Shown: positions 17,852 through 28,023, counted from the stretch's first letter. The stretch is DNA of 64,000 nucleotides from Rhodanobacter sp. T12-5 (GCF_008329435.1 NZ_NPKN01000004.1:274861-338860); one strand, 5' to 3'. The notes: generated by a model from the letters alone, not told the origin. Numbers and translations: made by a program.

Positions 17852-18883
17852 TTACGCCGCACCCCAGTAGCCGATGCGCCGGCGTATCTTCAACTTGCGC
17901 CACAGGTTCAAGGGCTTGCGCCGGCGGTTGCGCGCGCCCGCGGCGATGAAGGCGTCGATCGCATCCAGCACGCGTTCGCTGGAGCGGCCATCGCGGTAGG
18001 GATGGATCGCGTCGGCGTAGTCGCGGATCGCCTGCAGCAGTTCCGGCGGTCGTGCCAGTGCGCGTTCGATGGCGCCCTCGAACTGCGCCGGGTCGTCGAT
18101 GTCGATCAGCTGCGGGCCGGGGCGTCGGTTCTTGAACGTCACCACCGGCTTGCCGGTGAGCAGAAATTCGTTGAGCGCGGACGAGGTGTCCGAGCACATC
18201 ATGTCGACCTGCGGGAACAGCTCCAGGATGTTGTCGTTCTCGGCGAAGGTGAGGTAGTCGTTCTGCAGCGCCTTGAACCTTGCGGTGGTCTCCGGATTCA
18301 TCTTCGGGTGGAAGGTGACGATCCAGCGCCAGCGGCCGTCGCGCGACAGCCGCTTCACTTCCCCGTACAGCGTTTCGGCGGCGCTCCACGACGGCGAGAA
18401 GGTGGAGTGGTACAGGATCACCGGCGGCTGCCGTACCGGCGGCAACGGGCCGCTGATCTCCTTCATGAACGGGTCGATCTTGGGAAAGCCGGTCTCGATC
18501 ACGCTGAAATGGCCGAGCCTGTCGGCGATCGCCTGGAACTGTGCGGTGTCGCGTGGCCCGGTGGTGCAATACAGGTCGAAGAAACCGCGCACGTAGATGT
18601 GCCGTGGCTTGCCGGCGTCGAAACCGTGGAAGGTCTCGACCTTCACGCCGGGAAAGAAGTGCGGTACCGCGTTGGACGAGGTGATCACCGCGAGCGGCTT
18701 CCATGCGCGCACTTCGGCCACCGTCAACAGGCGCTCGCCCGCGACCAGGTCCTCCGCGCCGGGGCCGTCGAAGAACCAGGCGGCTTCATCGCCGCGGGCG
18801 CGGATCGCTTCCTGCAGCGGACGCAGGATCGCCAGCGCGTAGCGCTCGGAGCCGTAGAGGAGATAGTGTTTTTTACCAGTCAT
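17852..18883 (-). CDS. CDP-glycerol glycerophosphotransferase family protein (TagF-like)
   Basis: The 343-residue protein contains the C-terminal TagB/TagF fold of transferases that use CDP-activated polyols. Visible marks are SSNAVPHFFPGVKVETFHGFD, IETGFPKIDPFM, the donor-site region WRWIVTFHPKMNPET, and DMMCSDTSSALNEFLLTGKPVV. In Gram-negative bacteria such proteins decorate LPS or capsule with glycerol- or ribitol-phosphate or act as related glycosyltransferases. The ATG at 18883 shares one base with the stop of the upstream GT2 gene (TGATG), showing tight coupling. The acceptor here is unknown. Confidence 0.87.
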   Translation of the reverse strand: MTGKKHYLLYGSERYALAILRPLQEAIRARGDEAAWFFDGPGAEDLVAGERLLTVAEVRAWKPLAVITSSNAVPHFFPGVKVETFHGFDAGKPRHIYVRGFFDLYCTTGPRDTAQFQAIADRLGHFSVIETGFPKIDPFMKEISGPLPPVRQPPVILYHSTFSPSWSAAETLYGEVKRLSRDGRWRWIVTFHPKMNPETTARFKALQNDYLTFAENDNILELFPQVDMMCSDTSSALNEFLLTGKPVVTFKNRRPGPQLIDIDDPAQFEGAIERALARPPELLQAIRDYADAIHPYRDGRSSERVLDAIDAFIAAGARNRRRKPLNLWRKLKIRRRIGYWGAA

Positions 18884-19698
18884 CAGCGATCGATTTCGTG
18901 CTTGTGGAGCAGTGCCGCCGCACGCGTCACCGACTCCGGGTGATTGACCATCTCGTAGTAGCGCATGCGTTTGTACAGCGCATAGCTGGCGGCCGTCTGC
19001 GCGATGACGAAGCCGCGCCAACCGTCCAGGAAAGCGAGCCGGAACACATAATCCTTGAGGAAGGCCAGCGCGTACACGAACGGTGCCTGCCACATCCTCA
19101 CAGGCTTGCGCCGGTCCAGCCAGTCGCGGCATTTCAGCTCGGCGTAGCGCAATACCTTGAGCTGCTTGTGCGGCAGGGTCGGGTTGTTGGCGTGGTCGAA
19201 CGGTGCGTGCAGGGTCGGCGCGATGCCGTCGAAGCGCAGCGATTCGTGTACCCGCACGTCGCTCCAGCGTGCGCGGCCGCGGTGATACAGCCGCGCCAGT
19301 TTTTCGCCCACGTTCGGCCGATACCAACGCATCGGCCGCCCCATGTAGATCGTGCGGCGTCGCAGGTACGCTGCCGGCGCGTCGCCGGCCATCAACTCGG
19401 GCAGGCGCTGGCGCAGTTCCGCAGCGAGTTCCGGGCTGAGGTATTCATCGGCGTCCAGCACCAGGATCCAGTCATGGCTGCACTGGCTGCTGGCGAAGTT
19501 GCGCTGCGCGCCGAAGCCGAGCCAGTCCTGGTGGATCACGCGGGCGCCATGCGCCTGCGCGATCGCCACGGTGTCGTCCTCGCTGCCACTGTCGACCACC
19601 AGTTTCTCGGCCGCGAACGGCACGCTGTCCAGACAGCGGGCGATGTTCCCGGCCTCGTTGTGGGTGATGACGGCGAGGGTCAGCGGCAAGGTCGGCAT
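18883..19698 (-). CDS. GT2-family glycosyltransferase (WaaE/KdtX-like LPS core transferase)
   Basis: The 271-residue GT-A enzyme begins LPLTLAVITHNEAGNIARCLDSV. It has the nucleotide-sugar site VDSGSEDDTVAIAQ and the metal-binding DADEY motif in WILVLDADEYLSPEL. C-terminal features such as KLARLYHRGRARWSDVRVHE and a KDYVFRLAFLDGWRGF membrane-associating segment resemble LPS core beta-1,4-glucosyltransferase WaaE. It most likely adds a hexose to the LPS inner core at the cytoplasmic face. The ATG at 19698 matches the family N-terminus, and the longer upstream frame lacks homology features. It precedes and touches the CDP-glycerol-type gene. Confidence 0.9.
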   Translation of the reverse strand: MPTLPLTLAVITHNEAGNIARCLDSVPFAAEKLVVDSGSEDDTVAIAQAHGARVIHQDWLGFGAQRNFASSQCSHDWILVLDADEYLSPELAAELRQRLPELMAGDAPAAYLRRRTIYMGRPMRWYRPNVGEKLARLYHRGRARWSDVRVHESLRFDGIAPTLHAPFDHANNPTLPHKQLKVLRYAELKCRDWLDRRKPVRMWQAPFVYALAFLKDYVFRLAFLDGWRGFVIAQTAASYALYKRMRYYEMVNHPESVTRAAALLHKHEIDR

Positions 19699-19768
19699 GG
19701 GCGCGATTCTAGCCGATCGCCGCCGTCGGGCCGTGCAGCGAATCGGGCGCCAGAAGCCCGAGCTCCTC

Positions 19769-20785
19769 CTAGGCCAACTGTTGCAGTGCGCCCTGCAGCA
19801 GGCCCGGGAAGGCCCGCTGGTTCGCCTCGAACCATGCACGTGCCGCGGCACCCAGGCTGGCCTGCTGGGCGGAACTCATCGTGCGCAGTCGCTCGATCGC
19901 CTCCTCCAGCGCCGATTCATCGAAGCGGTAACGCATCGCCGCATTGAGCGGTCCGATTTCGCTGGCGCTGACCAGCAGGCCGCGATCCGGTCGCACCAGT
20001 TCGTTCATCGGCGGCGCATCGCAGGTTACGACCACGGCGCTGCAGCTCATTGCCTCGGCAATGTAATGGCCCCAGCCCTCCGTCTCCGACAGGCACAGGT
20101 GAAACGCGTGGCTGTTCTGCAGCTGGCGGACCTCGTCAATGCGGGACAGCGTGGCGATCCGGTGCTCGACGTTGTGGTGATCCGGCGTGGCTGGCTCGTC
20201 GCGCAGGGTATTCGGCGATTGCAGCACCAGCAGCGGCGGCCATTCCGGATGACGCCGCCACACCTCCAGCAGGCGTCGCGTGCCCTTCATGTCGCTGGCC
20301 CCGGCCAGATGCAGGAAGCGGGGTTGCCGCACGACATCCGCAAGCAGGCAGTCGCTGCTGCGAAAGCCGATGTAGATCGTGCGCACGCCGCGTGCCTCGA
20401 AGGCGGCGACGGCAACCCTGGTCTTGGCGAGCAGCGCGTCGAACCGGTGCAGGTGACGCTCGTCCCGCGGCGAGAACCATTCCGGATTGGGAATGAACAG
20501 GTTCCGCTGCGCCACTCCGAAATAGGCCGGTTGCACATGTTCCAGCATGATGTTGACGTCGAACAGCCGCGACCCGCGCCCGCCGGCGCGCAGCCATTGC
20601 CATGACAGCCGCAGGTGCAGCAGCAGGGCCTTTATCGATCGCCGACGCCGGCGCGGGCCCACCGCGGTGAAATGCACATGGTGGCCCAGCGCCTCGAGCG
20701 CCTCGCGCAACAGGCGCAGGTCGTGGCTCAGGCCGCGGCTGTTGTCCCAGCCGATCAGGTTGATGCGCAGCGACCGTTCAGTCAC
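19769..20785 (-). CDS. Glycosyltransferase (GT4/GT1-like GT-B fold)
   Basis: This 338-residue protein begins RINLIGWDNSRGLSHDLRLLREAL, the N-terminal Rossmann half of a GT-B enzyme. The donor-binding motif near the C-terminus is HLCLSETEGWGHYIAEAMSCSAVVVTCDAPPMNEL, quoted in parts as SETEGWGHYIAEAMSC and DAPPMNEL, with the E-x7-E arrangement of GT4 retaining enzymes. It would act in the cytoplasm on a lipid-linked or core sugar acceptor. Its start overlaps the end of the O-antigen ligase gene by 8 bp. The substrate cannot be inferred. Confidence 0.87.
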   Translation of the reverse strand: MTERSLRINLIGWDNSRGLSHDLRLLREALEALGHHVHFTAVGPRRRRRSIKALLLHLRLSWQWLRAGGRGSRLFDVNIMLEHVQPAYFGVAQRNLFIPNPEWFSPRDERHLHRFDALLAKTRVAVAAFEARGVRTIYIGFRSSDCLLADVVRQPRFLHLAGASDMKGTRRLLEVWRRHPEWPPLLVLQSPNTLRDEPATPDHHNVEHRIATLSRIDEVRQLQNSHAFHLCLSETEGWGHYIAEAMSCSAVVVTCDAPPMNELVRPDRGLLVSASEIGPLNAAMRYRFDESALEEAIERLRTMSSAQQASLGAAARAWFEANQRAFPGLLQGALQQLA

Positions 20786-22112
20786 CCGGCGCCTCCCGTG
20801 GCGACAGGTTGCGGCTGGCGATCAGTACGGCCAGGCCGAGTACGAGGAAGAAATACAGCGACTGCGGCATGGCGCGATAAAACACGTTGTCGGTCAACGC
20901 ACACAAGGCATACATCACGATCACGGCCACACCTGCGGTCGCCACGACACGCATGGCCTGATCGCCGCGACGCGCATGACGGATGAAATAGGCCAACGGA
21001 AAGCCGAAGAGCGACAGTAAAACCAGCAACCCGGGCACGCCACCGGTAGCCGCCCACTCCAGGTATTCGTTGTGCGGGTGATCGTACTTGGCGATCTCGG
21101 GGCTGGCGTGGCCTTGCGCCACTTGCTCGCGCACATAGGGGCCGAACCGATCGAGGCCCACTCCGGTCAGCGGGTGATCGAGCGCGGCATGACCGGCGAT
21201 ATGCCACATCTCCAGTCGTTCGCCCACGGAACCCAGCTCGTCGCTGCTCTGGTCATAGCGGACCACCTCCGTGCCCACCCTTGCGAAACGCGCGAGTACC
21301 TCGCCATGCAAGCTGATCCCGGCCAGTACGCCGCCGCAAACGACGGCAGCGATCAGCAGCAGGCTGCGGCGCCAGTGTCCGGTGTCGCGTGCGTAATTCA
21401 TCAACACCAGCAGGAACACCGGAACGAAGGCGAGCAGAGGACCGCGACTCTGGGTCAACAAGGCGCCGTACATGCCGAACACGAGCCCTCCGCCATGCAC
21501 GACCTTTTCCAGTCGGCCACATTGCGAGTACAGCAACTGCAACAGCGACATCAGTGCCAGCACCAGCAGAAACATGGCGAACTCGATGGCGGCCCAATCG
21601 CCGCCGTTGAGGCCATAGGCGCGAGGGGCCCCGAGCACGAGGTGCTGCACGATGCAAACCGAGCCGAGCAGGACGGCCGTCAGGCTGAAGCCAAGCCAGA
21701 TCATGCGCATCCGCAGCGGCAGGCTGAATACCGCCGCTATCATCATGTACAGCAGGATATGCGACGGCCGGTCGAAAGCCGCCCAGCCCAGCCGATGGCC
21801 GAAAACGTTCAGTGCGGCATAAAGCAGTGCCAGCGCGCTAACGGCGACAACCATCCGCGCGCGCCGAAAGCTGTGCCGTGTTTCCGCCCGGCAAGCCAGC
21901 AGGCCCAGCCCCGTCAGCATGAGCAGTGCCAGAGGCAGCACCTTGACGCGCCCGGAAATCGCGAACGAAAGCGGTGTCACGGCGACCAGCAACGACAGCA
22001 CATCGAGTCCATGGGTGCTCAACCTTCCATATGCACCATCGTCTTTCAATCGAATCGCCTCCCGGGTGGCATGGAATACGCGAACAGCCGCGCTTGTCGA
22101 GCCGGCGTGCAT
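20778..22112 (-). CDS. O-antigen ligase/polymerase family membrane protein
   Basis: The 444-residue protein has roughly 11-12 hydrophobic segments and a large periplasmic loop carrying the Wzy/WaaL signature: HAALDHPLTGVGLDRFGPYV, then HPHNEYLEWAATGGVPGLLV. Arginine (SRGPLLAF) and histidine residues typical of WaaL ligases are present. Such proteins ligate undecaprenyl-linked O-antigen to lipid A-core or polymerise O-units. Which of the two applies cannot be decided from sequence. It heads the minus-strand run of LPS genes and is divergent from the GT4 gene at 22222. Confidence 0.9.
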   Translation of the reverse strand: MHAGSTSAAVRVFHATREAIRLKDDGAYGRLSTHGLDVLSLLVAVTPLSFAISGRVKVLPLALLMLTGLGLLACRAETRHSFRRARMVVAVSALALLYAALNVFGHRLGWAAFDRPSHILLYMMIAAVFSLPLRMRMIWLGFSLTAVLLGSVCIVQHLVLGAPRAYGLNGGDWAAIEFAMFLLVLALMSLLQLLYSQCGRLEKVVHGGGLVFGMYGALLTQSRGPLLAFVPVFLLVLMNYARDTGHWRRSLLLIAAVVCGGVLAGISLHGEVLARFARVGTEVVRYDQSSDELGSVGERLEMWHIAGHAALDHPLTGVGLDRFGPYVREQVAQGHASPEIAKYDHPHNEYLEWAATGGVPGLLVLLSLFGFPLAYFIRHARRGDQAMRVVATAGVAVIVMYALCALTDNVFYRAMPQSLYFFLVLGLAVLIASRNLSPREAPGD

Positions 22113-22221
22113 GTTACTTTAGGGCAGTACAACGGCGCCTCATTGTGGTCCTGCCGTAACGATCACGTTCACGTTTCCCCGCCATGTCGTCGAGGGCATC
22201 GTCCGATGCCGGATAGATGCC

Positions 22222-23364
22222 TTGAAACTGCTGTTTACCAACTTTCATGATGGCGATGGCGGCGGCCATACGACCTACGTACTCACTCTGGCAGCGGCGC
22301 TCGCCGCCCGGCATGCCGTGCATGTGGCAGCGCCGGCGACCAGCCGGCTGTATCGGCAGGCCGGCGCCGTCGCTGGCGTGCATGCCCGGGCGCAAGCGTT
22401 CCCGACGGGCGTCAGGCTGGCCGCGCACTGGCGTGCGTGGCGACAGTTGCGGGCGTTGCTGCGCGAACAGGATTTCGACGTGGTGCATGTCAACGGCTCC
22501 GCCGATCACCGGCTGGTGATCAGCGCCCTGCGCGGACGGCAACGGCGGCCGCGCATCGTGCTGACCAAGCACAATTCCAAGCCGATGACCGGCATCGGCC
22601 AGTGGTGGCGGGCACGTCAAGGAACCGATCAGGTGATCGCGGTTTGCGAATACACACGCCGCGAGCTGATGGTTTCGCCCTATCGGCGTTGTCGACTGGC
22701 CACCGTCCACAACGGCGTGGACATCGGGCACTTCAGCCCGTGGCTGGATGCGCCGGCCAGACAGGAGCGGCGGCGCTGGATGGGTGATCGGCCGGGGCTG
22801 CTGCTCGGCAGCAATGCCGGCACGGCCGACTACAAGGGCTGGATGGACCTGGTCGAGGCGCTCGCACTGCTGCCTGCGGAGCAGCGCCTGCTGGTGCATC
22901 TGCTCATCGCCGGCAAGCTGCCCTCGGAATGCGCGCGGCAACGCATTGGGGAGCTCGGACTGGCCGGACAGGTGCACTTTCCCGGCCTGCTGGCCGACGT
23001 GCGGCCGACGATCGCCGCGATCGATGCCGGCTTCGTGCTTTCCTGGGGGGTCGAGACGATCTCGTTCGCCTGCCGCGAAATGATGGCCATGGGCAAGCCG
23101 GTGCTGGTCAGCGAGTACGCGGGCCTGGCCGAGAACATCCGCCCCGGACGCGATGGCTGGAGCGTGCCGCCACGCGACCGCCCGGCCATGGCGCGCATGC
23201 TGCAACGCTTGTTGGAGGAGCGACCCGAACTTCCCGCGATGGGCCGCGCGGCTCGCGAGCATGCCGAGGAATCTTTCGGGGTAGACCATTTCGTCGAACG
23301 CACCGAAGCGGTCTATGCGGCGCTGCTGGCCGGCGAAGTCGTTGTTCAATCCGACGAATCCTGA
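22222..23364 (+). CDS. GT4-family glycosyltransferase
   Basis: The 380-residue GT-B enzyme begins KLLFTNFHDGDGGGHTTYVLTLAAAL, the acceptor-side Gly-rich loop. Its C-terminal donor site reads VLSWGVETISFACREMMAMGKPVLVSEYAG, quoted in parts as FACREMMAMGKPVL, followed by GRDGWSVPPRD, in the usual GT4 order. The start is a TTG at 22222. No in-frame ATG precedes it within the conserved region, and the N-terminal beta strand begins right there. The 3' end overlaps the convergent GT39 gene by 19 bp. It is part of the LPS/surface glycan island and its substrate is unknown. Confidence 0.9.
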   Translation: MKLLFTNFHDGDGGGHTTYVLTLAAALAARHAVHVAAPATSRLYRQAGAVAGVHARAQAFPTGVRLAAHWRAWRQLRALLREQDFDVVHVNGSADHRLVISALRGRQRRPRIVLTKHNSKPMTGIGQWWRARQGTDQVIAVCEYTRRELMVSPYRRCRLATVHNGVDIGHFSPWLDAPARQERRRWMGDRPGLLLGSNAGTADYKGWMDLVEALALLPAEQRLLVHLLIAGKLPSECARQRIGELGLAGQVHFPGLLADVRPTIAAIDAGFVLSWGVETISFACREMMAMGKPVLVSEYAGLAENIRPGRDGWSVPPRDRPAMARMLQRLLEERPELPAMGRAAREHAEESFGVDHFVERTEAVYAALLAGEVVVQSDES

Positions 23365-25058
23365 TCGCTGTCGCCGCCGCGCGGCACGCAACCGGGCACC
23401 ACCGCATCGGCCCTGAACATCCACCATTCACGACGATTGGCGTGGCCGACGTGGATGGCGCGCCGGCGATCTACGCAAGCGCCCATCGCCTCGTCGAGGC
23501 TGAAGATCCAGCGCTGCGCAGGCGCTTGTTGCAGCCACGCAACCGCATCGGCATATTGCTGTGGCCATGGCTTGAGAAAACCGAATTCGGCAACCGGACC
23601 TTGCGCCATCAGCAGGTTCTGCTCCTTCCAGGCGAGCAGGCCGATGGTTGCCTCGGGTCCGGCGATCGTGCGCGCCTGCACCATCACGTCGCGTGCCGAG
23701 CGATCGCCGTTGAGCATCGGGTAACCCCACAGCCCGTACACGCACCACAGCACGCTGGCGAACAGCAGCCAGCCGAGCGGCGCGCGGCGCACCCGGGTGA
23801 ATGCAGCGATGATCAAACCGGCCACACCGATGCCGAGCAGCATCCACCAGATCTGCGGGTCCAGGCTTTGTTCGATCCTGATCGCCCAGGCCGGATGCCG
23901 ATGAATCGCCAGCGCGGCGGCGATACCGAGTATCGCGGACAGCAGCAGGGTCAGAACGAACACCGCGATGCGCACGCCGCGCCGACGCAGCAAGCCGGGC
24001 AGCAGCGGCGCCAACGCCAGCGCGGCCATCGGCAGCGCCGGCAGGATGTAGACGTCGCGCTTGCCCGGGCTGAACGAGAAGAACAGCAGCACCAGCACGA
24101 TCCAGCCCAGCGGCAGCAGGAATCGCGCGTCGCGACGCTTCAGCCGTCGCCACCACGCGGGCAGCGCCCATGGCAGCAGCAATGACAGTGGCAGCCAGTC
24201 GACCGCGATGATGCCGAGAAAGTAGAACGGCGAATGGATGTGGCCGCTCGGGGTGGCGTAGCGATGCACGGTCTGCCCGAACAGGATGTTCTGCACGTAG
24301 GCGGCGTGCTGCGGATCGCCATCGGCGCGGGCGGTCAGCAGCATCGGCAGCAACCAGCCGAGGATCGGGATCAGGAAACAGGCCAGCCCTCCGGCCCAGC
24401 GCCAGCCGCCGGTGGGCAAGGCCGCGTGACGCCAGTATCCGGGGCGCGCGATCACGTAGGGAATCAGCATCAGCAGTGCCAGCACGCCGACGCCCTTGGT
24501 CACCACGCCGACGCCGGCGAAGAAGCAGCCGACCGCGAACCAGCGCCATGACGGCCCCAGCAGCAGGTGGCGCAGCAGGCCGTAATTGGCCAGGGTGATC
24601 CAGCCCAGCAGCAGGGGATCGATCTGCGCGTTGCGCATCTGGTAGGTGAAGTGGATGGTCAGCAGCAGCGTGGCGGCGGCCAGCAATGCGCTGCGGTGGT
24701 TCCACAACCGGCGCGCGAGGTCGTAAACCAGCGCCAGCGCACCGAGCGCGGCAGCCAGCGAGGGCAGCAGGAAGGCCACTCGCCAGTTGCCGCACACCAG
24801 ATAGGCAAGTGCCTGCAGCCACATGAACACCGGCGGCTTGTCCGGGTACAACTCGTGGCCGCGATGCGGGAACAGCCATTGTCCGTGTTCCACCATCCAG
24901 TGGGCGACCAGCGCGAAACGCGGTTCGTCGGACGGCCACGGATCGCGCATGCCGATACCGATGCCGAGCAACAGCAGCGCGAACACGCCGAACAGCAGCA
25001 GTTCCCAGCGGGCACTGCGCAGCCACAACGGGCGCGCACGGGACAAGGAGGGCTTCAC
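23346..25058 (-). CDS. GT39-family (ArnT-like) membrane glycosyltransferase
   Basis: The 570-residue polytopic transferase has the ArnT/PMT pattern. After TM1 comes DPWPSDEPRFALVAHWMVEHGQW (the acidic D-E pair of the catalytic loop), then DKPPVFMWLQALAYLVCG. Eleven to twelve membrane helices and a soluble C-terminal domain with WIFSLDEAMGACVDRR follow. Its similarity in layout to the GT39 gene at 16064 suggests two surface-glycan transferases with different acceptors. Candidate activities are aminoarabinose or other sugar transfer to lipid A, which cannot be separated by sequence. It converges with the GT4 gene and lies 49 bp downstream of rsmB. Confidence 0.9.
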   Translation of the reverse strand: MKPSLSRARPLWLRSARWELLLFGVFALLLLGIGIGMRDPWPSDEPRFALVAHWMVEHGQWLFPHRGHELYPDKPPVFMWLQALAYLVCGNWRVAFLLPSLAAALGALALVYDLARRLWNHRSALLAAATLLLTIHFTYQMRNAQIDPLLLGWITLANYGLLRHLLLGPSWRWFAVGCFFAGVGVVTKGVGVLALLMLIPYVIARPGYWRHAALPTGGWRWAGGLACFLIPILGWLLPMLLTARADGDPQHAAYVQNILFGQTVHRYATPSGHIHSPFYFLGIIAVDWLPLSLLLPWALPAWWRRLKRRDARFLLPLGWIVLVLLFFSFSPGKRDVYILPALPMAALALAPLLPGLLRRRGVRIAVFVLTLLLSAILGIAAALAIHRHPAWAIRIEQSLDPQIWWMLLGIGVAGLIIAAFTRVRRAPLGWLLFASVLWCVYGLWGYPMLNGDRSARDVMVQARTIAGPEATIGLLAWKEQNLLMAQGPVAEFGFLKPWPQQYADAVAWLQQAPAQRWIFSLDEAMGACVDRRRAIHVGHANRREWWMFRADAVVPGCVPRGGDSDQDSSD

Positions 25059-25107
25059 GGGCGGGAGGGTTCCGTCGGTGCGGTCAAGGGAGTGCCTAGC
25101 ATAGCCG

Positions 25108-26454
25108 TCAGAGTGTCATGCCGACCCAGGGCATTGCCTGGCGCGACTTCTGCAGCACGGCGTAATACATGCCGTCGAGGTCGCCGTCGCCGGGCAGGAT
25201 CTGCCAACCGATCGTCGCGGCCTGCCCCGCCGGCAAAGTGAACGACAGCGCCTGTCCGTCGGCTTGCGCGTCCAGCAGCCCGGCCACGATCGCCTCGTTC
25301 TCTGCGCGCAGCAGCGAGCAGGTGATGTAGACCAGCCGCCCGCCCGGTGCCAGCAGCGGCCACAAGGCGGTCAGGATGCGTTGCTGCTGCGCATGCATCG
25401 CGGCGATGTCGCTTTCGCGCCGGTGCAGGCGCACGTCGGGACGCCGGCGCAGCACGCCGGTGGCCGAGCAGGGTGCGTCGATCAGGATGCGGTCGAATGG
25501 CTGACCGTTCCACCAGGTCTTCGGGGCGCCGGCATCGCCGACCACGATTTTCGCGTTCAGGCGCAGCCGCATCAGGTTCTGGCGGATGCGTTCGGCGCGC
25601 GCAGCGTCGAACTCCAGTGCGGTCAGGTCGATGTCGGCGCGCTCGAGCAGGTGACAGGCCTTGCCTCCGGGGGCGGCGCAGGCGTCGAGCACGCGCAGGC
25701 CGTCACTCAGGTCGGCGAGGTCGGCGGCGACTTGCGCGGCACCATCCTGCACCGCGAACAAGCCGTCGTCGAAACCGGGCATGCGGGTGACGTCGGTGCT
25801 GTGCGGCAATACCAGCGCGTCGCTCAGCCACGGATGGATTTGCGCGGCGTGACCGGCGGCCTGCAGTTGTTCGAGCAAGGCCTGGCGCTCGCCGCGCTGC
25901 CGGTTGACCCGCAGCATCAGCGGCGGCTCCAGGTTGTCGGCGGCCATCACGGCCTCGGCTTGCGCGGGCCAGTCGCGTTGCAGCGCCGCGGCCAGCCAGG
26001 CCGGATGCGCGTGGCGGGTCTGCGGCTTGGCGTCGAGTTTCGCCAGCAGGCTTTCACGTTCACGCTGCCACCGGCGCAGCACCGCGTTGACCAGTCCGGC
26101 CAGCTGCGGTCGCTTGAGTGCACGCACGGCCTCGACCGTGGCGGCCACCGCGGCGTAGTCCTGCAGTTCGAGGATCTCCAACTGGACCAGGCCAAGCACC
26201 AGCAGGGCATGCACCGCCGGGTCCTTGTGCCGCAGGGATTTTTCCAGCAAGCCGTCGATGGCGGCGTCGAAGCGCAGCCACCAGCGGGCGCCTTCGCTGA
26301 GCAGCGCCATCAGCAGGGCGCGGTCACGCGGATCGGCCAGTCGCGGCGCGCTGCGCTCCATCACGTCGCGCAGCGAGGCGCCGCGCAAGGCGATCTCGGA
26401 CAATCCCCGGGCAGCGAGCGCGCGGGTATCGGCTTTCATCGGCCCGGCTTTCAT
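25108..26454 (-). CDS. rsmB: 16S rRNA (cytosine(967)-C(5))-methyltransferase
   Basis: The 448-residue RsmB/Sun protein methylates C967 of 16S rRNA using SAM. An N-terminal NusB-like RNA-binding domain (about residues 5-140) precedes the Rossmann methyltransferase domain. There the SAM site is [17 protein letters not shown] and the first cysteine motif is [20 protein letters not shown]. The catalytic cysteine block is [15 protein letters not shown]. The length is close to E. coli RsmB (429). The ATG at 26454 overlaps the fmt stop by 4 bp; a second ATG at 26439 is possible. It is the last gene of the def-fmt-rsmB operon. Confidence 0.95.
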   Translation of the reverse strand: MKAGPMKADTRALAARGLSEIALRGASLRDVMERSAPRLADPRDRALLMALLSEGARWWLRFDAAIDGLLEKSLRHKDPAVHALLVLGLVQLEILELQDYAAVAATVEAVRALKRPQLAGLVNAVLRRWQRERESLLAKLDAKPQTRHAHPAWLAAALQRDWPAQAEAVMAADNLEPPLMLRVNRQRGERQALLEQLQAAGHAAQIHPWLSDALVLPHSTDVTRMPGFDDGLFAVQDGAAQVAADLADLSDGLRVLDACAAPGGKACHLLERADIDLTALEFDAARAERIRQNLMRLRLNAKIVVGDAGAPKTWWNGQPFDRILIDAPCSATGVLRRRPDVRLHRRESDIAAMHAQQQRILTALWPLLAPGGRLVYITCSLLRAENEAIVAGLLDAQADGQALSFTLPAGQAATIGWQILPGDGDLDGMYYAVLQKSRQAMPWVGMTL

Positions 26455-27389
26455 GGACGCTGGCGCAGTTCGGGGCGCGCGTTGAGATAGTCGATCGCGC
26501 CGATGCGCCTGCCGCCGGCGCGTTGCAGCGCAGTGACGCGCAGCGCGCCGTCGCCGCAGGCGAGGTCGATGCCGTCGCGACCGGCCGCGAGCACGCTGCC
26601 GGGGGCGCCGTGGTGATCGAGCGCGATCGCCTGCGCCGCCCATATCCGCAAGGGCTCGCCAGCGATCACGCCTTCGGCCACCGGCCACGGATCGAACGCG
26701 CGTACCTGGCGTTCCAGTTCAGTTGCCGGGCGGCTGAAATCGAGCTTCGCCTCGGCCTTGTCCAGCTTGTGCGCGTAGCTCACGCCGACTTCCGGCTGGG
26801 ACGTGGCGATCAGCGTCTCGCCGGCCAGGGTGCGACGCAGGCCTTCGGCCAGCACTTCGGCGCCCAGCGCGGAGAGGCGATCATGCAACGAGCCGCCGGT
26901 GTCGTCGCGGCTGATCGGAGTGCGCCGCTGCAGCAGGACCGGTCCGGTATCCAGCCCGGCCTCCATCTGCATCAGGTCGACACCGCTCTCGGTGTCGCCC
27001 GCGAGGATCGCGCGCTGGATCGGTGCCGCGCCACGCCAGCGCGGCAGCAGACTGGCATGCACGTTCCAGCAGCCGAGCCGCGGGATCGCGAGCACCTTGC
27101 GCGGCAGGATCAGGCCGTAGGCGACCACCACCAGCAGATCCGGCCGGTAGGCGGCCAGCGCCTGCTGCACGTCGGCGGATTTCAGCGATTCGGGCTGTTC
27201 GACCGCGATGCCGGCGGCCAGCGCGGCCTGCTTGACCGGGCTGGGCGCGAGCTTGCGGCCGCGGCCGGCGGGGCGATCGGGCTGGGTATAGACCGCCACC
27301 ACCTCGGCACCGCTGGCGCGGCAGGCATCGAGGCAGGGTACGGCGAACTCGGGAGTGCCGGCGAAAACCAGCCGCAGGGGCTGGTTCAA
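26451..27389 (-). CDS. fmt: Methionyl-tRNA formyltransferase
   Basis: The 312-residue enzyme formylates initiator Met-tRNA using 10-formyl-THF. The N-terminal domain reads [18 protein letters not shown]. The catalytic region is [23 protein letters not shown], with the Asn-His pair and the following SLLPRWRG that defines the family, and the second catalytic Asp lies in [20 protein letters not shown]. The C-terminal tRNA-binding domain is complete. The likely start is TTG at 27389, which overlaps the def stop as TTGA. No ATG or GTG fits before the conserved strand. The length matches E. coli Fmt (315). Confidence 0.95.
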   Translation of the reverse strand: MNQPLRLVFAGTPEFAVPCLDACRASGAEVVAVYTQPDRPAGRGRKLAPSPVKQAALAAGIAVEQPESLKSADVQQALAAYRPDLLVVVAYGLILPRKVLAIPRLGCWNVHASLLPRWRGAAPIQRAILAGDTESGVDLMQMEAGLDTGPVLLQRRTPISRDDTGGSLHDRLSALGAEVLAEGLRRTLAGETLIATSQPEVGVSYAHKLDKAEAKLDFSRPATELERQVRAFDPWPVAEGVIAGEPLRIWAAQAIALDHHGAPGSVLAAGRDGIDLACGDGALRVTALQRAGGRRIGAIDYLNARPELRQRP

Positions 27390-27895
27390 GCGCTCGCCGC
27401 CTGCTTGCGCTGCTTGTCGAGCCGCTTCAGCAACAACGTGCGCTTCAGCGACGACAGGTAGTCGACGAACACCTTGCCTTCCAGATGATCCAGCTCGTGC
27501 TGGATGCACACCGCCAGCGGGCCCTCGGCCTCGACGACGATGTCCTTGCCGTGCACGTCCTGCGCCTTCACTTTCACGCGCAGCGCGCGGGTGACGTCGG
27601 CATACAGGCCGGGGAACGACAGGCAACCTTCCTGATAGACCTGCGACCCCTCTTTTTCCACTATTTGCGCATTGATCAGCGCCAACGGCTGCTTGCGGTC
27701 GTCGCTCATGTCGGCCACCAGCACGCGCTGGTGCACGTTGACCTGGGTCGCGGCTAGGCCGACGCCATTGGCGGCATACATGGTTTCGAACATGTCGGCG
27801 ACCAGCTGTTCGAGCCGGGCGTCGAACACGCTGACCGGCTCGGCACGGGTGCGCAGGCGCGGGTCGGGGAATTCGAGAATGGAGAGTACGGACAT
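27386..27895 (-). CDS. def: Peptide deformylase
   Basis: The 169-residue metalloenzyme removes the N-formyl group from nascent proteins. All three motifs are intact: GVGLAATQV (motif 1), EGCLSFPG with the metal-binding Cys (motif 2) and [11 protein letters not shown] with two metal-binding His and the catalytic Glu (motif 3). The length equals E. coli Def (169). It is the first gene of the def-fmt-rsmB operon and is divergent from the LysM gene, an arrangement conserved in many gammaproteobacteria. Confidence 0.97.
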   Translation of the reverse strand: MSVLSILEFPDPRLRTRAEPVSVFDARLEQLVADMFETMYAANGVGLAATQVNVHQRVLVADMSDDRKQPLALINAQIVEKEGSQVYQEGCLSFPGLYADVTRALRVKVKAQDVHGKDIVVEAEGPLAVCIQHELDHLEGKVFVDYLSSLKRTLLLKRLDKQRKQAASA

Positions 27896-28023
27896 GGATG
27901 TTTGCCTCGGCGCCGGAATTGCGGGCGATTTGGTAAAAAAGCCACCCCGGTGCGATCTAGAATGTGTCTCATTGTACGTCGGCAAGCATCCGAGTGCAGA
28001 CGATTTTTGCCAACTGGCGCCTG

